Origin: Anaerolineae bacterium | Lineage (GTDB): Bacteria > Chloroflexota > Anaerolineae > Anaerolineales > Villigracilaceae | DNA: 64,000 nucleotides | Assembly (NCBI GenBank): GCA_022013685.1 | Contig: JAKLPV010000054.1 | Location: forward strand, 82,962 to 146,961 | Direction of reading: 5' to 3' | In this document: positions 7,205-14,983 of the stretch, piece after piece | How positions within the stretch are numbered: the first letter of the stretch is position 1 | How the letters are laid out: the number at the start of each line of letters is the position of its first letter | The notes under the pieces: model-generated | The model's input: only the letters and a program-made list of their open reading frames with translations | What the model was told of the DNA's origin: nothing | Database searches by the model: none | Made by a program: the position numbers and the translations under genes

Positions 7205-8476
7205 ATGCCCATCACCCCCATACAGGCCGTTCAAAAGGCCTACACAGCCCTGCAAAGCGGCGACAAGCACAATGCCCGTCATTGGGCTGTTTTCGCTGTC
7301 CAGGCTGCTCCTGGGCTTGAGGAAGCCTGGTTAATATTGGCTGCGTGCTCTACGCCGCGTGCCAGCCTGGCCTACCTGCAACGCGCCCTCGAGATCAACC
7401 CGGCCAGCCAGCGCGCCCGCCAGGGCATTCACTGGGCACGCAAACGGCTGGTTGCCGAGCAGCGCGCCAAACGCCAGGTTGCCAAACCCCAGCCTGCGCC
7501 CCGCCAAAAGCCGAAAAAGAAACCTTTTAGGTGGATTTGGGCGACTCTTACCTTGATGGTGCTCGCCGCTTCGCTGGCTTTTGTCTCGCTTGGATTTGGT
7601 TCTGCCCGCGCAGACTTGCCCCAGCCTGTGGCCGCCCATATCTGGGCTGACTCTACGCTGACGAGGGCCGAGCCAACCCTTTACGCATCGCCCGTTATTG
7701 ACGTATTTCCAACGCCGAAGCTGCAATCACCTACCCCGGCGGACTTGGCATCTGCTGCCGATACGGCCCCGGCAACAGAATCCCCCGCCCCGACGGAAGT
7801 GGAATCCGCGCTGCCGCAACCTACCGAAACGGCGACCCAGGCTCTTCCTCCAACAGCGACCCTGGCTTATGAGCCTCCCACCCCTACGAATTTACCCGTC
7901 ACCCCAACAGCGGAACCAACCAGCGTTGTCCATATCGTACAAGGTGGCGAAAGCGCCGAGAGTATTGCCGTCTGGTATGGCATCGAGGTGTCCGTACTGT
8001 TGGCTGCCAACGGCCTCGAAACTACCGACCAGATCCAACCCGGCTTCGAGCTGATTATTCCGCCTGTTGAGTATGTTGCCCCGCCGCCATCCTATTCGTC
8101 TGAAAAGCTGATCCTGGTCGATATTTCTGAACAGCATCTTTACGCTTACCAGGGTGAAGAGTTAATTTATAGTTTTGTCGCTTCGACCGGTATGGGCAAC
8201 TCGACTCGTGTCGGTACTTTTGAAGTTCTGGATAAAATTCCGAGCGCCTACGGTGCAACCTGGAATATTTGGATGCCGAGTTGGATGGGCATTTACTGGT
8301 CAGGGCATTTGGAAAACGGTATTCATGCCCTGCCGATCTTACCGAACGGCGCGACTTTGTGGGCGGGATACCTGGGCACGCCGATTTCTTATGGTTGTGT
8401 AGTTTTGGGCAGTTACGAAGCTCAATTGCTCTATGATTGGGCTGAAGTGGGGACAACGGTTCAAATTCAGTGGTAA
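7205..8476 (+). CDS. Membrane-anchored LysM L,D-transpeptidase (YkuD)
   Basis: 423 residues: an N-terminal cytoplasmic segment resembling TPR helices (about 1-80, with 'ALEINPASQRARQGI'), basic stretch, one transmembrane helix (about 109-131), a Pro/Thr-rich linker (about 160-240), a LysM-like motif ('VHIVQGGESAESIAVWYGIE', then 'GFELIIPP'), and a YkuD domain (301-423) with catalytic His374 ('GIHALP') and Cys398 ('SYGCVVL'). It should form 3-3 cross-links or attach proteins to peptidoglycan on the outer face of the membrane. The cytoplasmic TPR-like extension is unusual for this family. Start ATG; weak Shine-Dalgarno. Confidence 0.9.
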   Translation: MPITPIQAVQKAYTALQSGDKHNARHWAVFAVQAAPGLEEAWLILAACSTPRASLAYLQRALEINPASQRARQGIHWARKRLVAEQRAKRQVAKPQPAPRQKPKKKPFRWIWATLTLMVLAASLAFVSLGFGSARADLPQPVAAHIWADSTLTRAEPTLYASPVIDVFPTPKLQSPTPADLASAADTAPATESPAPTEVESALPQPTETATQALPPTATLAYEPPTPTNLPVTPTAEPTSVVHIVQGGESAESIAVWYGIEVSVLLAANGLETTDQIQPGFELIIPPVEYVAPPPSYSSEKLILVDISEQHLYAYQGEELIYSFVASTGMGNSTRVGTFEVLDKIPSAYGATWNIWMPSWMGIYWSGHLENGIHALPILPNGATLWAGYLGTPISYGCVVLGSYEAQLLYDWAEVGTTVQIQW

Positions 8477-8517
8477 AACGTATAGAAAACGGGGCTTGTA
8501 ATCTGCGGACATTGGGC

Positions 8518-8551
8518 TATACTTCGGCCTTGATTTTTATTAATCAAGGAG
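8518..8551 (+). promoter_or_regulatory. Promoter -10 box and hairpin next to the Shine-Dalgarno of the ATP-grasp gene
   Basis: TATACT (8518-8523) with TTGTAA 16 bases upstream as a possible -35. Just downstream, CTTGATT (8529-8535) can pair with AATCAAG (8542-8548); the last G belongs to the AAGGAG ribosome site before the GTG start. The stem is short and AT-rich, so any effect on translation would be modest. Confidence 0.5.
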
Positions 8552-8560
8552 AAAACATTC

Positions 8561-9715
8561 GTGAATACACCCACCCCTGCACAAGAGCCAGAAAAGCCTC
8601 CCAGTAGTGTTCGCCCGGAACGTCCCTGGCGCGTTGCCGTGCTTGCCAACGTTAAGGAAGATGATTCCGCCCTTCCCGATGGCGTTGCCGCCGATGCATT
8701 GGCAGACTATGACCATATTGAGACGGTCCAGGCGATTCAGGCCGCAATTGAAAGTGATGGACATTCCACCGTTTTTGTTCCGGCAGACCACAATCTCCCC
8801 TACACACTAAAAGAAATTCAACCTGATATTTGCTTCAACATTGCCGAAGGCCTGGGCGGCGACGCCCGCGAGGCCCAAACCCCGGCCCTGTTGGAGATGC
8901 TGCGCATTCCGTATACCCACTCGCGGGTGATGGCGAATGCGATTGCGCTCGACAAGACCCTGACCAAGCGCCTGTGGCGTGACCGCCGCCTGCCGGTTGC
9001 GCCGTTCCAGGAGTTTATCGTTGGTGACGAGTCCCTGCGGCCCGAATTGCGTTTCCCGCTCTTTGTCAAACCGGCCCGCGAGGGAACCGGAATGGGTGTT
9101 GATTTGAAGGCAATTGTCCACAATGAGACCGAGTTGCGCGAACGTGTTCAATATATCGTTCAGGTTTATCGCCAACCGGCCTTGGTCGAGACCTTTCTTT
9201 CGGGGCGCGAGTTCACTTGCGGCCTGGTTGGTCGTTGGGATGCCGTGCGCTACTCACGCCACCCAGAGTGGTATACCGAGAAACACGGCTATCACGTTTT
9301 TCCGGTATTGGAACTCGACAGTTCACGTTCGGTCACGCCAGGGGTTTACAGCCAGGCCTCCAAATCGAAGGCGGTTGGTGAAGATGGCGCGCCAGGATAC
9401 TTTTGCCCGGCAGATATTTCTCCTGAACTGACGCGCAAGATACAATCGCTGATTGTCAAAGCCCACATGGCGATCAAGGCCATTGATGTTTCGCGCACAG
9501 ATATTCGCTTGAATCATGAAGGCGAGCCGGTGCTGATCGAGATCAACCCGTTGCCCGGCCTGACCGCCGGTTACAGCGACCTGTGCCTGGAAGCGGCTGC
9601 CGAGGGCATTTCCTACGAAGACCTGATTCTGGAAATCCTGTATCTGGGCGCCAGCCGCTGGGGGTTGTTGCAAGGGCGTGAGATGCCTGAAAGGATGAAA
9701 CGGACCAGGAAATAA
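8561..9715 (+). CDS. D-alanine-D-alanine ligase-like ATP-grasp enzyme
   Basis: 384 residues with GTG start and AAGGAG nine bases upstream. ATP-grasp architecture of the Ddl superfamily: N-terminal 'NIAEGLGGDAREAQTPALLEMLRIPYT' (typical Ddl first-substrate region), 'FPLFVKPAREGTGMGVDLKA' ATP-binding loop, and the magnesium site 'DIRLNHEGEPVLIEINPLPGLT'. Family members ligate D-amino acids or other amino-acid pairs. A true Ddl is possible, but the 40-residue N-terminal extension and divergent middle mean another peptide ligase cannot be excluded. Lies next to the L,D-transpeptidase, in keeping with a wall role. Confidence 0.8.
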   Translation: MNTPTPAQEPEKPPSSVRPERPWRVAVLANVKEDDSALPDGVAADALADYDHIETVQAIQAAIESDGHSTVFVPADHNLPYTLKEIQPDICFNIAEGLGGDAREAQTPALLEMLRIPYTHSRVMANAIALDKTLTKRLWRDRRLPVAPFQEFIVGDESLRPELRFPLFVKPAREGTGMGVDLKAIVHNETELRERVQYIVQVYRQPALVETFLSGREFTCGLVGRWDAVRYSRHPEWYTEKHGYHVFPVLELDSSRSVTPGVYSQASKSKAVGEDGAPGYFCPADISPELTRKIQSLIVKAHMAIKAIDVSRTDIRLNHEGEPVLIEINPLPGLTAGYSDLCLEAAAEGISYEDLILEILYLGASRWGLLQGREMPERMKRTRK

Positions 9716-9746
9716 ACTGGCTGGCCCGAGCAAAGCTTAAAATAAG

Positions 9747-9774
9747 AGTCGCAGAGATTTTGTCCTCTGCGACT
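9747..9774 (-). terminator. Terminator after psuG
   Basis: Stem AGTCGCAGAG / CTCTGCGACT with 8-base loop. Read on the minus strand it is followed by CTTATTTTAAG, T-rich, which fits termination of the psuK-psuG transcript; on the plus strand no T-run follows. Confidence 0.6.
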
Positions 9775-9798
9775 TCATGATTCTGTTGCAATAGCAGC

Positions 9799-10731
9799 TC
9801 AAGCCATTTTTTGCGTCTTTTTCGACATCTCCACTGCAATTTTCCCTGCCAGCGCGGCATTGTTTTTCAGCAGGGCCAGGTTCGCCTGCATGGACTTGCC
9901 GCCGGTCAATTCCTTGACCCGCCCGAGCAGGAAAGGTGTCAGTTTTTGACCGCCAATGCCTTGTTCGATGGCCTCGCGCGAGGCCTGCTCCTCGGCGGGG
10001 ATGACTTCTTCGGCGGGCAGGGCGTCTGCGGCGGGAACCGGTTGGCAGACCAGCACCGCGCTTTTCATGCCCAGCGCCCAGTGGCTTTCGGCAAAACGGA
10101 CAATTTCGGCCGGTGAATCGAGCCGGACGCTGACTGGCAGCTTTCCGGGCGGCGAGAAAAATTCGGGGAAGGTATCTGTTCCGTAACCAACGACTGGCAC
10201 GCCCATGGTCTCAAGATATTCGAGCGTGGCGGGCAGGTCAAGGATTGACTTGGCTCCGGCGCAGACCACGATCATGGGGATTTCGGCCAGCGCTTTCAGG
10301 TCGGTTGAAATATCCAGCCGCGATTCGCGGTGGACGCCGCCGATGCCGCCGGTGGCGAAGACCCGTATCCCGGTTTGGTGTGCGGCGAACATCGTCCCGG
10401 CGACGGTGGTGCCGCCCAACTTGTGCTGGAGGAGAGCCGTGGCAAAATCGCGCAGGCTGATTTTTAGGGCGTCCTCTGCTGCGGCAAGGCGTTCCAGGTC
10501 GGATTCGGCCAGCCCAACATGGATTTTGTCATCAAGGATGGCGATTGTCGCCGGGGTTGCGCCCTGTTTACGGACGGCATTTTCCATATTCCGCGCCAGG
10601 GCCAGGTTTTCGGGTTGGGGCAGACCGTGAGTGATGACGGTTGATTCTAAGGCAACCAGTGCTGTTCCATGCTGGCGTGCGCGTATGACTTCATCGGCAA
10701 GATGATAGATCGGGGGAATTTTTGGGGTCAT
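9799..10731 (-). CDS. psuG: Pseudouridine-5'-phosphate glycosidase
   Basis: Reversibly splits pseudouridine 5'-phosphate into uracil and ribose 5-phosphate. 310 residues, full length; the family's opening 'ALVALESTVITHGLPQPENL' and the glycine-rich 'FATGGIGGVHR' block are intact, as are 'VCAGAKSILDLPATLEYLETMGVPVVGYGTD' elements including the catalytic Lys. Nine bases downstream of psuK; the two encode successive steps of pseudouridine catabolism. Confidence 0.97.
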   Translation of the reverse strand: MTPKIPPIYHLADEVIRARQHGTALVALESTVITHGLPQPENLALARNMENAVRKQGATPATIAILDDKIHVGLAESDLERLAAAEDALKISLRDFATALLQHKLGGTTVAGTMFAAHQTGIRVFATGGIGGVHRESRLDISTDLKALAEIPMIVVCAGAKSILDLPATLEYLETMGVPVVGYGTDTFPEFFSPPGKLPVSVRLDSPAEIVRFAESHWALGMKSAVLVCQPVPAADALPAEEVIPAEEQASREAIEQGIGGQKLTPFLLGRVKELTGGKSMQANLALLKNNAALAGKIAVEMSKKTQKMA

Positions 10732-10740
10732 AGGTGGGTT

Positions 10741-11685
10741 TTAGGATGAAAGTTCGTCGTAGAGTTTATCGAGCGAAAGCTCAGGGTAGACGGTTCCGGG
10801 GTGGCGCAGGGCCAGGGCGGCGGCCGCCGCTCCCAGCTGGGCGGCGTCGTCGATTTCGATGTTATTGAGCAAGGCATAGATGACGGCTGCGGTCAGGGCA
10901 TCGCCCGCGCCGGTAGGGTCGTTGATCGTGGTATTGATGGCCGGAATATGCCCGCTGGTTTCAGATGTTGCGTAGCACAGACCAAATTCGGACATGGTAA
11001 TCAGGGCAATATCTACACCGCGATTGACCAGGGCGCGGGCGGCGCGCTGGGCGGCGGCATTGTCGGCGGCTTCGAAAGATTGTCCGGTCAGGATGCACGC
11101 TTCTGCCACGCTTGGCACGATCAGCCGCAAACGGTTGAGGTACGGTTGCAGGCGCGGGGCCAGCGAACGGGTGGTGGGATCGGCGCAAACCGGCAGGCTG
11201 TAGCGCGCAGCCAGATCAAAGGCTGTTTCCAGGGTTGCCGGGGGTAGGTTTGCGTCTAGAAATAGCAGGCTGGCGTTTTCGAATAAATCCTGGTGATAGG
11301 TCAGGTAACTGGCGGTCAGCTCTGCAAGTATGCGCATATCATCGAAGGCGTATTGCAGACGGCCTTTTTCGTTCAGCACTGCCATGTAGAAGCCGGTCGG
11401 GTAATTATCCACGCGATGAACGTGGGTCACATCCACGCCTGCCTGGCGGGTATAAGTGAGTATCTCGCCGCCGGGATGATCCCTGCCTGTAACGGCCAGC
11501 AGGCTGATGGGCTGTCCGAGGCGGGCCAGGTTTTCGGCTACGTTGCGGGCTGCCCCGCCAAAGGAGGGGCGAATCTGGGCGGGATTGGATGTATCCATTT
11601 GCACATCCCCCTCGACCCGCGCAATGATATCCACGCCTGCCGCGCCAAGTACCAGCACAGTTTGCTCTTCAGGGTCTTTTTGCAT
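10741..11685 (-). CDS. psuK: PfkB-family sugar kinase, probable pseudouridine kinase
   Basis: 314 residues, ribokinase/PfkB fold. Motif 1 'GGAARNVAENLARLG' (about 42-56) and motif 2 'DPTGAGDALTAAVIYAL' with the catalytic Asp are intact. The family alone does not fix the substrate, but it lies directly before psuG with a nine-base gap, so phosphorylation of pseudouridine to its 5'-phosphate is the likely job. Ten bases separate it from the upstream SPFH-like gene, so all four minus-strand genes may be one transcript. Confidence 0.88.
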   Translation of the reverse strand: MQKDPEEQTVLVLGAAGVDIIARVEGDVQMDTSNPAQIRPSFGGAARNVAENLARLGQPISLLAVTGRDHPGGEILTYTRQAGVDVTHVHRVDNYPTGFYMAVLNEKGRLQYAFDDMRILAELTASYLTYHQDLFENASLLFLDANLPPATLETAFDLAARYSLPVCADPTTRSLAPRLQPYLNRLRLIVPSVAEACILTGQSFEAADNAAAQRAARALVNRGVDIALITMSEFGLCYATSETSGHIPAINTTINDPTGAGDALTAAVIYALLNNIEIDDAAQLGAAAAALALRHPGTVYPELSLDKLYDELSS

Positions 11686-11695
11686 CAGATTCCCT

Positions 11696-13600
11696 TTACG
11701 CAGTCAATGGGACAAGCAGGTGGGCAAGGTTCTGTTGGTTTTGCTCGATGTCAATGAGTACGTCGGCGCTTGTTCCGGGCAACAGAATAACCTGGAATTG
11801 TGTGTGAATGTATAGTTCGCCGGGTTTCATGGTTATTTTTTGCGCGCCTGGCGGATTGAGGGTTGCGTTGAAGGTGTTGGCCGCAATCAAGAATTCAAGT
11901 TCGGAATTATCCTTAAAATCAAAGTTCACTGAATAAGGGATATAGCCCGGAAGAGGCCGCGCAGAAAAGGCGACACCAATTGTATAAGCGATTGCGCCTT
12001 GAATGTCCACATCTGACCGGGACGTTGTTTTGATGCAGGCATAATAATCGCTGCCAATATCATGATATAGCAATAACCCCACCGCTTCAAGGGCGGTATT
12101 GATATTCTCCGGTATTTTTTGCTGGTGGTCTTCAAAATATCTGCTAACGCCTCGCAGGTATCCCAGATAGTGTTCGAACAAGCCGTCTACGATTTCTTCG
12201 TCAGTTTTTTGCCCCTGTTGGGTGAGAACGTAATAGGCGTTGATCGGCAACTGATTAATCCGCTGTATCAGTGTTGAGGCGCGCGAGTCGTTGTATAACC
12301 GATTTAATTGTTCGGAGCCGCCAAGCCGCAAGTTTTCGAGGCTGGTTTTCCAAGCTTCAAGGTGATTTTCAGGAATAATTTCATTTGGCGTTTCCCAGGT
12401 GCCAACGCCAATCCAATTGACCTGCAAACCTTTGCCTTTCATAAAATTTTTGAAGGCGGCAGAACCAAACATGGCTTCTGCCAGGTTTGGCCGGGAAGTA
12501 AATGGAATGGCTTTAAGGGGGCTTTCATCCAGATTGTAGCCATCCTGCCCGGCCAGGGCCTGGGCGTCCTGGTGTATTTTTTCTGCGCGCTGCCGCAGCG
12601 CATCTTCTTCTGGTGAGCCAATGCTGGAGAAAAATTCGCTTAGCCCGCGCTGGTTAATAAAATTGGCAAATTCGATATTGATGCTGACAAACAACCCGCC
12701 TGGCAGGGGCCTTGTCCATTCAGGCGTTCTTTGTGGTTGCTTGCCTGGCGATACTGGCACGACTACGCCCTTGACCATTTTTTTGATGGCCTCTTCGTCG
12801 AAAGGATAAGGTAAATCGAGGCTCTTTTTCGCGTTTTCGCCGCGATAAATGCTGTAGGAGTATTGTATATCGCGGGCTTTTACAACGATGCCATCTTTGG
12901 AACGGGATGTGATTTCTTGCTTATCGACAATATCACGCAGGTCGATGCATTGACGCAGCCGCTCAAAGTCATCGATAACTGCGCGGCCATGCGGCATTTT
13001 GGTTGTCGGCCCGATGACGCGTATGCTGCCATCAGGCCGCTCGAATACAGCGGCGCTGTCGAGTTCGACAGTGACGTAGCCGGGGCCGCCAATTTGAACA
13101 ATTGGCGAATCGTAATTGCTTTCGAGCAGGCGGCCTGCGCGCACTCGAACGGTTAGGTAATCTTCGGCAAAGGCGGCTTGTTTGATAAAACGACTGGCTA
13201 CACTGGTTTCTTTTTCGAAAATATCGGCCAGATAAATTGCAGCAAAACGGTGAATCAGCATGTAAGGCGCAACGACTGCGATAACGTGGCGCAATACTTC
13301 GGGGTGCAAAAAGGTGCTGAATATAAAAATTCCCATTTGCATGATCAAAACGCTTGGATCGCCAGTACTGCTTGTCGTATTCAAGGTGGCAAACAGGCTT
13401 ATCCAGCCATCCAGGTTGTTCAGTGTCAATACCCAGTATGTGTAAAGCAAACCAAAACCGAGCCAGCGCACAGTATTACGGTATTGTCCGGCTGAATGGC
13501 TTAGGGAAAAGACCCAATTCAGTGCGGATTCAACAATCCCCCTGGCCCAGGCCAGGGCGCGGTCGAATTCAGATGGCTGCGCAAAAACCGGTATTGCCAT
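11696..13600 (-). CDS. Large membrane protein with divergent SPFH/band-7-like domain
   Basis: 634 residues, no close family recognised. Hydrophobic segments at about 44-72 and 84-125. A following region ('AAVFERPDGSIRVIGPTTKMPHGRAVIDDFERLRQCIDLRD' area, then 'TSRSKDGIVVKARDIQYSYSIY') has the layout of an SPFH domain: a 'G-x-IRVIGP' strand, then a hinge and the alternating 'DGI-V-A-DI-Y-Y-I' strand also seen in the neighbouring protein. The C-terminal half, possibly all beta in its last 130 residues, is unassigned. Its ATG directly follows the stop of the companion gene (TAAATG), a strong sign of joint function. Probably a scaffold at the membrane, perhaps paired like HflK/HflC. Confidence 0.6.
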   Translation of the reverse strand: MAIPVFAQPSEFDRALAWARGIVESALNWVFSLSHSAGQYRNTVRWLGFGLLYTYWVLTLNNLDGWISLFATLNTTSSTGDPSVLIMQMGIFIFSTFLHPEVLRHVIAVVAPYMLIHRFAAIYLADIFEKETSVASRFIKQAAFAEDYLTVRVRAGRLLESNYDSPIVQIGGPGYVTVELDSAAVFERPDGSIRVIGPTTKMPHGRAVIDDFERLRQCIDLRDIVDKQEITSRSKDGIVVKARDIQYSYSIYRGENAKKSLDLPYPFDEEAIKKMVKGVVVPVSPGKQPQRTPEWTRPLPGGLFVSINIEFANFINQRGLSEFFSSIGSPEEDALRQRAEKIHQDAQALAGQDGYNLDESPLKAIPFTSRPNLAEAMFGSAAFKNFMKGKGLQVNWIGVGTWETPNEIIPENHLEAWKTSLENLRLGGSEQLNRLYNDSRASTLIQRINQLPINAYYVLTQQGQKTDEEIVDGLFEHYLGYLRGVSRYFEDHQQKIPENINTALEAVGLLLYHDIGSDYYACIKTTSRSDVDIQGAIAYTIGVAFSARPLPGYIPYSVNFDFKDNSELEFLIAANTFNATLNPPGAQKITMKPGELYIHTQFQVILLPGTSADVLIDIEQNQQNLAHLLVPLTA

Positions 13601-14935
13601 TTATTGATTACCCTTCAACCAGCGGGCTATTTCGGTCAGGGCGCTGGTGTCGCTTTTGGGCATTTTTTTTATTAAACCCAGGTTTCGAATTACAGATTGT
13701 GATGTGCTATGTGTAAAAAGATAAACTGCGTGACGTTTGTTGCGAGGCAGGGTTGTTTGGAATTCGCTGGTGATGATATTGGCAAACTCTATTTGAGCAT
13801 CTATTTGGCCTTTTTCTTCACGAATGCGGCGTTCCTGGTCAATTTGCTCGCGCTCTTTCTTTGCATTTTTTTCCCATAAGGTTGTCCATTTTTTAACCAG
13901 GCGTTCTTCGATTTCCGGCGGGAAAATTATTCGCTTGACATTTACTCCCAATACTTTTATGCCCATGTCTTTTAGCTTTTTGGATTCCGGGCTGGGCGTT
14001 GTCCTTCCGGTGAAGTTGCCAAATTCATCCAGATCTTTAACGACGTCCATGCTCATGCGGTCTTTTAGCAAGCCCGCTATTAATTGCAGGTTAGTTTTAT
14101 TTTCTCCCGCCGGAATCTCGAATAATTGGTTGAGACGAAAACGAGAGATGTGCTCTCTCCAAATATCGACGGCCATTTTTGCGGGCATCGAACTCCAGAC
14201 AGGCTGGTCGGTTTTTATCCCTTGTATCATGGATTCGGTAATAACTTTGCGTACATTTTCCGCGTTGTAACCATAGAGCACATCGTCGCCGCCAGACTCT
14301 TCCGCTGCGATACTGAATGTGACTGAAATCGTGGCAATGACCTGGATTCCGTCGCGGGTCATCCCGCGCGTTTCCAGGCCGCTATCCTGAATTCGCTGGT
14401 AGTTTTCATCTTCTTTTGAAACAGTGAACGGATTTTCGTTGTCATTCGGGCCAACAGCTTGGGTTAACGTATGCAGGTCAACAGATGCGGCTACATACTC
14501 ATCCCTTTTGGTGAAATGAACCCCTGGCCCAATCGTTCTTGTAAAGCGAGTTGCGGTGCGTAAGATGGCGGCGGAGGCGTGGTCAAGCCAGAGTACGCCC
14601 GGCCCATGTTTTTCGCGTTCATCCTGGCGGGCGCGGATGTTGCCATTTTCGAGAAAGATTGCCGGGCCGTGAAATCCGGAGAAATAAGCCATCATACGGT
14701 CAAAAATTGCCAACCGGTCGCCAAGTTTGCGAACCGGCAGGATGAACTGGGAAAAGAAAATTGTCCACAACACCAAGCCGAGCATGCAAAAGACCGTATC
14801 CCAAACAAGGCCTGAGAATGCTCTCTCGGGCTCAGGGATACCAAATCCTAAAACGAAATATAACGCAAGCGACAAGACGAATTTGATCGTTGCGCGTACA
14901 GCGGGGCGGTCGAAAAAACTGATTTCTTCATCCAT
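13601..14935 (-). CDS. SPFH/band-7 domain membrane protein
   Basis: 444 residues. Two N-terminal hydrophobic helices (about 13-33 and 44-67), then a band-7 domain: 'ENGNIRARQDEREKHGPGVLWLDHASAAILRT' region, 'GLETRGMTRDGIQVIATISVTFSI', and a charged amphipathic coiled-coil-like helix ('EKNAKKEREQIDQERRIREEKGQIDAQ') typical of stomatin/HflK/HflC oligomers. Such proteins form large rings that organise membrane proteases or lipid domains. It is the first gene of the minus-strand group leading through the second SPFH-like gene into psuK-psuG. Confidence 0.82.
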   Translation of the reverse strand: MDEEISFFDRPAVRATIKFVLSLALYFVLGFGIPEPERAFSGLVWDTVFCMLGLVLWTIFFSQFILPVRKLGDRLAIFDRMMAYFSGFHGPAIFLENGNIRARQDEREKHGPGVLWLDHASAAILRTATRFTRTIGPGVHFTKRDEYVAASVDLHTLTQAVGPNDNENPFTVSKEDENYQRIQDSGLETRGMTRDGIQVIATISVTFSIAAEESGGDDVLYGYNAENVRKVITESMIQGIKTDQPVWSSMPAKMAVDIWREHISRFRLNQLFEIPAGENKTNLQLIAGLLKDRMSMDVVKDLDEFGNFTGRTTPSPESKKLKDMGIKVLGVNVKRIIFPPEIEERLVKKWTTLWEKNAKKEREQIDQERRIREEKGQIDAQIEFANIITSEFQTTLPRNKRHAVYLFTHSTSQSVIRNLGLIKKMPKSDTSALTEIARWLKGNQ

Positions 14936-14983
14936 AATTGTCTAATTCTATAACAAAACAGGTCGGAATGGGGAATTTTTGGA

